28,772 nucleotides of DNA from Priapulus caudatus (lineage: Eukaryota > Priapulida > Priapulimorpha > Priapulimorphida > Priapulidae), in NCBI RefSeq assembly GCF_000485595.1, contig NW_014577767.1, forward strand, positions 62,988 through 91,759, given 5' to 3'. Below are positions 12,957 to 21,713 of the stretch, piece after piece (within the stretch, counting starts at the first letter, position 1; each line of letters starts with the position of its first letter). The notes beneath the pieces were generated by a model. The model saw nothing but the letters and a program-made list of their open reading frames with translations, did no database searches and was not told the origin of the DNA. The translations under genes were made by a program, and so were the position numbers.

Positions 12957-13163
12957 TCATCTCCACGTGTGTCCGTTATAGGCTGAGAATCGGCTCTGGT
13001 ACTCGCTCTGCCGCCGAATCGGCTGCCAGATGGAGCTGAGGTTCTCGTTCCACGCGGCACCATGACGCCGCCGGTCGTCGACGGCGCTTGCCGACCTGGG
13101 TCGCGTGCCCTCCTGCCGCTGCGATGCCCGCCGCTTCTGTGCCCGCAGTGCCGCCTTGTGGAT
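12957..13163 (-). CDS. CCSAP: CCSAP exon 3 (terminal coding exon)
   Basis: Acceptor CTCACTGCAG|ATC has its AG at 13165-13164; the stop TGA is at 12959-12957. The 68 residues start IHKAALRAQKRR and include RPRSASAVDD and RRQSEYQSRFSAYNG, matching the vertebrate C-terminus in order. The frame is the one of the three minus-strand frames that does not give a long start-to-stop open frame here, so it is easily missed. The intron before it is 1710 bp and carries repeat elements. Confidence 0.88.
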   Translation of the reverse strand: MHKAALRAQKRRASQRQEGTRPRSASAVDDRRRHGAAWNENLSSIWQPIRRQSEYQSRFSAYNGHTWR

Positions 13164-16100
13164 CTGCAGTGAGACTCGAGCATTGAGCTAACGACACACC
13201 GAAGACGATTTTCATCTCTCGCCACAGTAATTAGAAACAATGGAATATATAGGAATATGTCATATCAACATTATATAAATATATATATATATTCATATAT
13301 ATATATATATGTCAGCGATAAACCCAAATGCTAACCACAAATATATATGACATTAAATATCATAGAACGGTTCAATTTTGCTATCTTTGCTGATCTTAGT
13401 CGTTGTAGGCATGGAGTACATATAAAGCAGGCTTGTAAAATGCAAATATCATTATTTATATCACTGCCATTCGACTTTATAATCAACGACATCAAGTGCA
13501 TCAGAATAATTAATTCTCGCCATGTCTCCTAAATCCACCAGTTCAGATTTTCGTCAATCGTTGCAGTGGTCGGCAACATTTTGAAATTACCATCTATCAT
13601 GTTCCCTCCACCTACGACTCTAACACACGCAGAGTCATATAAATCCACGACATCTGCAAGCTCGATGACAACAATGCTGATTGAAAAGTTGTCGATCGAT
13701 GTAAAGAGCTGCGAAGACCGTCTAGTGGCTTTAGAAGACATGACAAGAAGTAGACATTCCAGTGCACTCGACATTCATAGTTATAAAAACACAACAAAGT
13801 TATTATTAACATTATATGCATTATACACAAACACAATAACACGTTGGTTACTACTGCAATAACTGCATGCATAAAATCGACAAGATCGGTGATGAGATAC
13901 AAGTTCATTTAAAATTAATTATAACTATAATACCATTTGCGTTTAGCGTTCGTGAGAGTATCTAAATGACCCAGCTCATACCTAAAGGGGTCGAAATTAG
14001 ATTTTTATTATGGTATCCATTCGGGATACCAGGTATTGAAATCTGGTATCCCCCCCAAAGATCTGGTATCCCATTTTTTGGATAGTAATTTCAACAATGT
14101 TGGTATCCAAAATCTTTAAATTTATATGCAATAATAGCATTTGAAAATTATTAATATGTAATTATTATATAAAAACATGAAAACAGATTTACAGATATGC
14201 ACAGACAAGTACACTGCAGACGTATTGTCTAGACGCTTTGTCTGGTTCGCTTGATACAATGTATACGCATCACATTTATGATCAGATTACGCGCACTTGC
14301 TCTATAACGCACTGCCGTATAAAGTTGATAACTCAACAACCACTATCCCGATTTTGACGATTTTTTTTTTTACTATCCTGACGGGATACCAAGCATTGAA
14401 ATCTGGTATCCAACAAAAGAATCTACTATCCCGCGGATATCGGGATACCGCTAATTTCGACCCCTGACCTAGTATATATCTAACATCTAGAGTACACCAG
14501 GCTATAATGAAAATATTGTTTGTTTGGCCTCACCCCACCGACCCGCCAAAAAAGGGCCGACTCAAAATTTTTTATTGATCTTTCCCATTTTTGCTTACAA
14601 ATTGTATCACTGTACGTATAAATCTGTAGGCAATACATTATATGTACCAAGCAAAACAAACATTCAACACGAAAGATATCTCCCCACAAGCACACCCGAG
14701 CATGTAGACACCATGCTGAATTTGTAAAAAGACCCCCCTCAAAAAAAAGAAGCCTACCTAGATCTACCCAAACTTTTCAGCCTGGGTCAGGAGAGGGCAA
14801 ACAAAGATTTTTTTAATTGTGGCCCCACCTAATGCTACATGATCATTATGCCATGCAGAACCGTAACACTTACATCTTTGGTGTCGGCGTAGACGTTGTA
14901 GGTTTTCTGGTCTCCCGTCACGGACGCCTGTTCGCCCGATGCGGCGTAGGGCAGGAAGAGCGGCGTCTGGGGCGTGTGAGGGCATTTCCTCTCATGAACG
15001 GCACTGCGGGGTCGTGACACAGACCTTACGCTCCTGGTTCGCTCGCGCGGGGCACTGCTCGGCCGCACTACGACAGTGAAAAAAACGTCAAATGTACAGT
15101 TGAAGGTGGCAGTTTCACTCTGCCTTTCTAATAGGGACGGTTTGTGTACTTCATGAGGCAAGCATCGGGAAATAACTATCAGATATACTGGGGATATAAC
15201 TAACTCGAGATTGACCCCCTAGTCCAAGACTGGTAACTTAAAAGCGGGACTGGGTCATTTTTATGGACACTTTAACTTACTATAGGTTATGTGCTAGAAA
15301 TCCAAATTTTCAAAATCAGGGCTGGCTGGATTTTCAGATTTCCATTACTGATAAGGACTGCAATTGTTCAAGCCATAATAGAGCCAAGGTACGTAAGGCG
15401 CCGAGATAGTCTGAATTAGAGTTGTTGAGTCGTACACTGGTATCTGTTTATATGAACACTTAAAATTAAATTACACTTTAAATTTTCTGCATTTCATTTT
15501 TAGTGCACCAATTTCGTTAAACCTCATTATATCATTTAGTAAATTGTTTTTACAGTAACCTCTGTGCATGGATCTGGGTTGGCAACACTCGTCTCCGTTC
15601 TCATAATCCAGTCTCCTCACGACCTCGCGTCCTCTCCTGCACCTGAGGTCGTCGTCGTCGTCTTTATTGTCATCAACGTCGTCATCTGCATCTCTGATAT
15701 GCCAGCGTTCGGGCGTCTGCACCGCCACCTCGCGCGTAGGCGGATCACGCTCCCTCGCCACGCCGTCGTACGTCCGTGTCGCCTGGTCGCGCCGCGCCGG
15801 CGAGCCTCTGCCGCCGTGCTTCGACGTCTGTGTCGCATGGCTCTGCCACCGCGCGAGCTCCTCCGTCGCCATGGCGACGCGGGGCTTTGCTGCCATGGCG
15901 ACGCGGGGCTTCGCCGCCATTCCCGGGTCGCTCGCGACCGACGGCGGCTTGTACCAGGCTTTGAGCGGGCCGTTGCTGGGAGCGACGTTCGCAAACTGCT
16001 CGCTGTCACCGCTCGACGAGTTGCTGTGCGCGAGCTCCGTGTATTCCCATGGCAACGGCACGTGCTGGTGCTCCAGACGCCGGCGCTCAGCGCGGTAACG

Positions 16101-16184
16101 CATGAGCGTCTTGTACGCGTCATAGACGGAGTCCGGCAGTGGGTAGCGGTACTTCTTGCAGTACTCAGTCTTCCTGTGAACCAT
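12957..16184 (-). CDS. CCSAP: CCSAP: centriole, cilia and spindle-associated protein (complete, 3 exons)
   Basis: Joining 16184-15560, 15067-14874 and 13163-12957 gives 1026 nt, 341 residues plus a TGA stop, with phases agreeing at both junctions. Three blocks match the vertebrate family in order as I remember it. Residues 4-48 contain TEYCKKYRYP and MRYRAERRRLEHQ, like the vertebrate KSEYMKRY and HYRLGRRLLEQ. Residues 244-268 end in GDQKTYNVYA, like vertebrate GSQKTHNVCA. The last exon begins IHKAALRAQKRR, like EIHESALRAKNRR, and ends with a SEYQSRF motif, like vertebrate TEYMRCY. The middle (about 50-240) is divergent and low in complexity, with an acidic run near 166-179. Family members associate with microtubules at centrioles, cilia and spindles. 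The protein is longer than the roughly 270-residue human one, all in the linker. The ATG has G at -3 and +4 and is the first in frame after an upstream TGA (16226-16224). Identity is by recalled similarity; I rate the exon structure as strong. Confidence 0.87.
13268..13312. repeat. (AT)n microsatellite in CCSAP intron 2
   Basis: ATATATAT blocks interrupted by TTC, beginning about 105 bp inside the intron from the exon 3 acceptor. Confidence 0.9.
13986..14465. mobile_element. Non-autonomous DNA-transposon-like element with 15-bp terminal inverted repeats
   Basis: AGGGGTCGAAATTAG at 13986-14000 is exactly inverted as CTAATTTCGACCCCT at 14451-14465. Just inside both ends lie copies of ATTGAAATCTGGTATCC in the same orientation (near 14034 and 14394), plus GGGATACC words. 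No coding capacity. The target-site duplication is not clear (ACCTA left against GACCTAG right). Superfamily not assigned. Confidence 0.75.
14874..15067 (-). CDS. CCSAP: CCSAP exon 2 (coding)
   Basis: Acceptor is TTTTTTTCACTGTCGTAG (AG at 15069-15068) and donor is GAT|GTAAGT (14873-14872), a textbook site. It encodes 64 whole codons after completing a GTG (Val) codon shared with exon 1. An Arg/Ser-rich segment (SVRSVSRPRS) is followed by the conserved PLF-L-Y ... GDQKTYNVYAD block. The intron upstream is 492 bp. Confidence 0.88.
15560..16184 (-). CDS. CCSAP: CCSAP exon 1 (coding)
   Basis: Encodes residues 1-208 plus the first base of codon 209. The donor is G|GTTACT at 15559-15558, in phase 1. 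The open frame runs on to 15471, but its last residues do not resemble the family, and the phase 1 donor fits the next exon exactly. The exon holds the conserved N-terminal EY block, a serine-rich stretch, an exact 8-codon tandem duplication (15868-15915) and an Asp-rich run. It is very CpG-rich, which produces long antisense open frames on the plus strand that I consider shadows. Confidence 0.87.
15868..15915. repeat. 24-bp tandem duplication inside CCSAP exon 1
   Basis: Two adjacent 24-bp units, each beginning GCCATGGCGACGCGGGGCTT, differ only in their last few bases. On the coding strand they give the repeat AAKPRVAM twice. The duplication keeps the frame. Confidence 0.85.
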
Positions 16185-17742
16185 CACTGACGATCTTGTG
16201 CGAATAACAGCGACTGAAAACCTTCAAAGAGGCCAGGGTGGCGGTCGGCTCTCTACTCAACAAATGCCAGTCAAAGTCAGGTACATATTCTTATTCTTAC
16301 TCTTAGTAATACTAATAGTAATAGTATTGCTTCCATTCATTCACGGAACGTCATTTTAATTTTTAGCAGATCCACACACTATTATGTGTCCACTACGCCA
16401 TGGTGTACTTGGCGAGTAAAATAAGTTTCATTGCGATACCGGATACGCCTCCTGCGATAAATCCTAGGCGCTCTCACGAATCATACAATTACAACACATA
16501 ACTGCAGAGCAATTGACTGTTTGTTTGGGGGTAAACAGGAAAACTTAATCAGCGAAGCCAAACTAATTAGGCCGTTGCAACGCAATTTATACGGCATGTT
16601 GTGCAGGACAAATCCAATAGTAAATATAAATCGCAGTTTCAATGATATACCATCACAAAATATATAAATAGACTTGTTTTAAACGCTGCGCTGCAAAAAT
16701 ATTTCTTTGTTTATGCCTATCACTTGTTTATAGATGGCAGGATAATTTCGATGTGATGACGTTTTATCGGTAACAATTGAACGCGTGGTACACAAGAAGC
16801 TTATTTTTTAATAAAAATTTATTGGTTAAAATAAATCAAACAATATGATTTAATATGTATGTGGATAACAAGATAATATTTTTTTGATGTACAGAGTCAC
16901 TCATGTGGTGTCACGGGGGCCATGTGTGCGACAAATGTTGCGCGAATGAAGCCCGTTGTGTGTGCGTGCGTGCTCGTGTACGTGTGTGCGTTCGTGCGCG
17001 TGTCTGTCTCTGTGTGTTCCGTACACTGTACAGTACTTCGTAACGGTGACAAATTCCTGATCATCCAGCACTCTCGTGGAATGAAGGGTGCAGTTAGAAA
17101 GAATACCGTTATATATCACGAGTGCATCATTATATCAGAATTTGAAATAGGGTATTTGCGACTTGTGAATCTAGAATTTGTGAGTAAAAATAAGAAGAAC
17201 CTGTATATCCCAAAATAAATTAAACTAAAGCTATCGTTTGATAATAATTATTGAATTTAGTTGTTATATAGTGCGTCGTATTAAGTCCCTGAGGCTGTTG
17301 TAAATGTAGAATTAAAACTCTTAATATTAAGGTATATATTATAAGAGGTATATATATATATATAAATAAGAGGTATATATATAAGAGGTGTATATTAAGG
17401 TATATATTAAGGTATATATTAATTTTGATTAAGATCAAATATCACTTTAAGATACAATAAAGTTATGTATATATATGTGAGTATATAGACAGGCATATGT
17501 ACGAGCGCGTGTGTGTAAAACATAATAAGCTATATCATATGCATGGGAACAAAAGCAGATTCCCCTTAGAGGAATCGAATCGGACGTTCCCGTGTGACCA
17601 GTGCCTCTGTAGGAATTAAAGCTTGATCAACCATGAAACACAACGACGAAATGCTAAGGTGCCCATGCAGTGTCACTTTACCCAATTTCCCTGTGTCATG
17701 GTGTGGTATCTTTATGAAGCTAGATCTCTATGCACCCCATGA
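16185..17742. other. Region upstream of CCSAP, no supported gene
   Basis: The first part is probably CCSAP 5' untranslated sequence and promoter. A degenerate TG/CG run lies at 16960-17015, and a minisatellite of units like TAAGGTATATAT spans about 17325-17425. Confidence 0.5.
17325..17428. repeat. AT-rich minisatellite (AGGTATATAT-type units)
   Basis: Several irregular copies of TATTAAGGTATATAT and ATAAGAGGTATATAT alternate with pure TA runs. Confidence 0.8.
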
Positions 17743-18042
17743 CATTATGACATTAAGGAAGAGGAGATACTTAGGCCTAGTACAGGGGCCGGGGTTATAC
17801 CCGGTGTAAGGTACCCGTGGGGCACAACATTTAGCGCGATTAGTTTGCACATGAAGACTGAAAGCCTGGAGAAGTTGAACAATGAGGAAAAGAAAAGGAG
17901 GGAGAGGAGGATCAGGAAGAGGAGTGGTAGCAGATGATAACGATGACGATGAATCATGAATGATGATGATAGTGACGAAGGGAACATGGAGAATGTGGAA
18001 GAGCAACTAGATGAAAGGGTGACAGATGTACAGGAGGAATAG
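17743..18042 (+). pseudogene. Decayed coding-like segment (basic then acidic protein remnant)
   Basis: In one plus-strand frame, 17743-17934 is open for 64 codons and includes GAGVIPGVRYPWGTTFS and then a Lys/Arg/Glu-rich helix-like run (LEKLNNEEKKRRERR). A GAT/GAC repeat then brings a cluster of stops (17935-17952). The same frame reopens from ATG at 17956 to TAG at 18040-18042 with Asp/Glu-rich sequence. The stops sit where slippage in a GAT repeat would be expected, so this looks like an old reading frame broken by small indels. I do not recognise the family; a transposon remnant or a host pseudogene are both possible. Confidence 0.4.
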
Positions 18043-18380
18043 ATTTATATATATAATATATATATATATACATCTACTATATAATAGTGTAATAGTGTAT
18101 ACTATATGGAGTAGAAAGAGCCGAAGTGTCGTTTTCTCCAGTATCTCGCTGGCCGAAACCGGTGGCCGACGTATGTCTCACGCGAATCGAGCTGGGGCGC
18201 CGCATTCTGGCAACGTCCGAATACATTCCGCTTGAACGTTTAGTAACAGCAGATTTTATCGATGTAAAGTGACTTTTGAGGCAACTTTTTGATAAGTTAA
18301 ATGTGGGCACACGAAGAAACTGTCGGCATTCATCGGAAACGGCGCCGGACGCAAAATTTTAAGATCGCACAAATCCGCAA
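18043..18380. other. Unique sequence with a CpG-rich patch, no supported gene
   Basis: TA repeats at about 18045-18070, then CpG-rich sequence at 18115-18240 open on both strands for about 70 codons. No convincing splice sites. Confidence 0.35.
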
Positions 18381-18383
18381 TGC

Positions 18384-18508
18384 GACACAGCACGTCCAGG
18401 CAAGCACGCAAAGGCCATTGCGGCGCGTGTATAAACAACCAAGCACTGCGGCGCACAGCTGTGAGGAAAATTAAGAGAAACCACCCAACGAGAGACGCTG
18501 GCAGTGTG

Positions 18509-18551
<43 letters not shown>

Positions 18552-18709
18552 CGTTGTGTGGCGTGTGCGTGTATGTGTGTGCGCGGCCCAGTGTGCTGTG
18601 AAATGTGGTAGTGAGTGTGGCGTGGGTGCGGCATGCACGTATGTTGTGAATAAGGGTGTGTGCGTGCGTGGGCGGCGCGTGTGTGCAAACATTTGACAAC
18701 GGGGAGGTG
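18384..18709. repeat. Dispersed or tandem repeat copy 1, with (TG)n core
   Basis: Non-repetitive flanks around a pure TG run (about 18507-18540) match a second copy at about 18989-19403: ATTGCGGCG..GTATAAAC, CAGCTGTGAGG, AACGAGAGACG, and GTGTGCAAACATTTGA at the far end. The matching words keep their order. Confidence 0.75.
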
Positions 18710-18988
18710 TAACGCGTGCCCAGCGTTTACGGCCGCGCTCCCAATGCCTGACCCATTTTAGACGCGCGTTCGATTGTCTAAGAGGGCAGCACACATACCA
18801 CGACTGTATATAGCATAACCTTTTGAAACTGTGTTAAACTATAATGTGTTTCTCACGGGTTTTTAATGATAATATAGGCTATAGCTAAATGTAGATTAAA
18901 GGTATAATAATAAAGATTTAATGTAGGTGGAAGGCCTTCTAACCTAGCATAGAAAAGAGCACTAAACCGCTACGCACGAACGCACGCG

Positions 18989-19403
18989 ACAGCACACGCG
19001 GCACGCGCGGCAGCACCGACGGCACGACACCAAAGACATTGCGGCTGCGGTGTATAAACGGCCAATCACTGCCGCGTAGCAGCTGTGAGGCGCAAATTTA
19101 AGACAAAGCCCAACGAGAGACGGCTGCAGTTCGTATGTGTGTGTATGTGTATGTGTATGTGTGTGTGCGTGCGTGTGCGTGTGCGTGTGTGTATGTAGTA
19201 TGTATGCGTGTGTGTGGCGTGTGCATGTGCGTGTGCGTGTACATTGGTTTGCGCGCGCGTGGTGTGTGTAAATTGGTATGTGTGTAACGTGGTGGCGGCG
19301 TGTGATTGTGCTGCGCCATGCCGCGGTTGTGTGGTGTGAATGCGCGCTGTGTTTGCGTGCGGTGCGCGCGTGTGCAAATATTTGAGGCACGGAAGGTGTC
19401 ATG
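18989..19403. repeat. Dispersed or tandem repeat copy 2, with (TG)n core
   Basis: Second, more diverged copy in the same orientation, about 0.6 kb from the first, with a longer imperfect TG/TGCG/TATG core (about 19134-19250). It shares ATTGCGGCTGCGGTGTATAA, CAGCTGTGAGG, AACGAGAGACGG and GTGTGCAAATATTTGA with copy 1. Confidence 0.75.
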
Positions 19404-20572
19404 CCGCCGCGCGTCGCACTGATTTCAAGAAATATATCTTCCAAAACTAGTTCAATGCATTTTGCTTTCTTTTTTTTTTTTAAGAATTTGACTTATTATT
19501 GATGCTTTTCCTAACCAGAATGATATTTTCAAAAATACTATCTAAAATAAGTGAAATTGTACTAAATGAAATCAACCCATTTCCTTTTTTGAAAATTGTA
19601 TATAATTTTAAGGTAAATTTCAAGGATTTAATATATATTTAGATAAACAATTTAAAAAAAAATATGTGATATATGACTTGCCGAGTTCTAAATATCAGTG
19701 ATTTTTGCGTTTAGCTGAAATACATGCCTCAGCTAAAAAGTGAGAGATAAAGTGGTTAAACGGGTCCATCCTCCAATGCAGATCGCCAACCCTAAACCAT
19801 CTGGGAACAGGTAAATAGCTAGTATATATAGTTATATATATATGACATATATATATATATATTATATGTATATATATATATATACAGTAATATATAGCTA
19901 TATAATATAATCAAACTACTGCGTATTTATAACATATCGCTGCGCAAAATGGACTGAAGAGATACCTTAAATTATGCAGAATAAAGATCAAACACATATC
20001 TGTAGGACGAGCAGCACCGACATCAGGCTGGAGTTTTAGGCTGGTCAAATCTCAGCAATGACGGCGCCTAGACTTGCTATGCCAGGCAACTGCACTCACC
20101 TCTCTCTAACACTCAGATGAAACATCAGGGACAAAAAACAAACGCATGGCAGATGAACGCTGAGCAGCATTTGCAAAATGTATTCTGTATAATTATAAGA
20201 TAAGTAATTAACGTTCATAATTACAATATTTATGATTATCACTGCATAAATTATACACACTACTTAAAGGAAACCTCTGTTGTTTGATGCCACTTTGCGA
20301 AAAAGATTCAGTGGCGCATGGCAATTGCTGACATTAAATAGGTATATTACAATTTCAATTGCCAGTCAGACCACAATTTGGTCATGTGCACGACTAAAAC
20401 ATACATCGCACTGTATTGTGGTAATCTGTTAGAAATTTTTCCAAAAGAACGGTTTGAACTCATAGCAACATATTAGCATTCATCACTGTTATGCACGCGC
20501 AAGTAGCTAAGCATGATATGATATGAATATATTGTGAACGTAGTAAAAAGCAGAGGTATATGATTAATGACT
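19404..20572. other. AT-rich intergenic sequence, no gene seen
   Basis: Contains a T-run near 19469 and an (AT)n array at about 19825-19915. No open frame worth listing. Confidence 0.6.
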
Positions 20573-21409
20573 CAAGAAGCTAATGCATACCTAAGAGTGT
20601 ACAACGGAACAAACGGGAAAATAGGTGCTATTTCACGACAATCATTATTTACTTTGGCCATGGCGAGTGCTATATAATTTCATGGTATTGCATTAAGCAG
20701 AATTCTTTGGCTCTCTAGAAACAGAGACACAACCGCTGTCAATAACGATAACTCCTAGCGGAGATATCGGCTCCTAAACCTCCCCTCCACATGCCAAACG
20801 CACGGTCCCCCCCCCCCTGCGAATCCACTTCTGTCCGCATCCTTCACGGCGCTATAGCATTTCGGGCTTCGATTTCCGTCAGCCGCTTGGAGCAGCTGAT
20901 ACATGTGATGTCACATGGCCAAATTTGTGTAGCTCTTACTAGCTGCGTTGTAGAAGAGCTTTAATTAAAAAACATGCCGCTCACATCATGACGGGCATAG
21001 CCGTGCTAGGAAAGATAATGGGAGAGTAAGCGGCATATGGTCGATGCCACCCGAAAAAAGTCACGCTCCACCTGCACCTTAGCACCCAGAAAAGTCATTC
21101 ATTAAAAATTATGGCGGAAAACCGAAAACTCTCACTGAAGCAACACATTAGCCGCGTGAAGGATGGCGGACCGAAGTGGATCGAGGCGGCGTTTGCATGT
21201 GGAGGGAGGTTTAGGAGGCCATATCTCCGCCTAGAGTATCGTATTGACAAGCGTTGATCCTTGTTTTTAGAGCGCAAAGAATATCTGGCTTAAAATGGCA
21301 ATACATGAAATTATTATAAGACCTCGCAGGCAAAGTAGAATAATGTTGTCGTGAAATAGCACTATTTTCCCGTTTTTCCGTTGTACACTCTAGGTATTAT
21401 TAGCTCTTG
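20573..21409. mobile_element. Element with two long imperfect inverted arms (about 330 bp each)
   Basis: The left arm (about 20573-20900) and the reverse complement of the right arm (about 21080-21409) share, in order, GAGTGTACAACGGAA, AACGGGAAAATAG, TGCTATTTCACGACAA, ATAATTTCATG, GGCGGAGATAT or GCGGAGATAT, CTCCTAAACCTCCC, CCACATGC and CATCCTTCACG. By eye the arms are roughly 80% identical with many small indels. TTAA lies beside or near both ends (20564-20567; 21410-21413), a possible but unproven target duplication. The central spacer of about 180 bp has no coding capacity. Confidence 0.75.
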
Positions 21410-21646
21410 TTAATATACAGTTGCACCTTCCAATCATAAAACTTTATAGAATTGAGAGAAGAATAATCAAGAGCCTAACCATAATATATCGTGACATCTA
21501 CGATTAATAGACATACACACATTTCAATTGCCAAATTAAATGAAATTACAAGAACAGTAATCAACAGTATTAACTCCCAACGTGTTGTCAGTTGATGCCT
21601 GTAAAAGCATGTCAACTATTCGGTCGTATTACCATGGATGCTGTAG
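21410..21646. other. Sequence between the inverted-arm element and the PEPE stop codon
   Basis: Would hold the PEPE 3' untranslated region. I did not find a clear AATAAA on the minus strand close to the stop. Confidence 0.5.
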
Positions 21647-21713
21647 TTAAAGACCTGCAGTCAGTAGGAAGCTAAGGTCATCTCCTGGTGAATACTCAGC
21701 CGGCAGCTCACCT
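21647..21713 (-). CDS. PEPE: PEPE terminal coding exon
   Basis: Acceptor CTATTTCAG (AG at 21715-21714). The first base completes a Lys codon; then [17 protein letters not shown] plus four residues and TAA at 21649-21647. The G-E-P-E-PG-DLSFLL pattern is the usual C-terminal tail of animal members of this family, which is why I place this short exon with the gene across a 984-bp intron. Confidence 0.88.

Noticed and set aside
12758-13240. Open frames of 79-113 codons around CCSAP exon 3
   Set aside because: Wrong frame or strand relative to the exon that matches the CCSAP C-terminus.
13566-13862. 98-codon plus-strand frame in CCSAP intron 2 preceded by an AG
   Set aside because: The acceptor is weak (no clear pyrimidine tract), there is no partner exon and no recognised family; the antisense frame is equally open.
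15564-16190. 208-codon plus-strand frame and other frames over 15.6-16.2 kb
   Set aside because: They are antisense or offset shadows of the CpG-rich CCSAP exon 1, whose own frame has family similarity and correct splice phases.
17560-17640. tRNA-like text with AATCGAATC
   Set aside because: No clover-leaf could be built: acceptor and anticodon arms do not pair at the right spacing.
18256-19444. His/Thr-rich frames over the TG arrays
   Set aside because: Translations of CA/TG microsatellites and flanking repeat copies.
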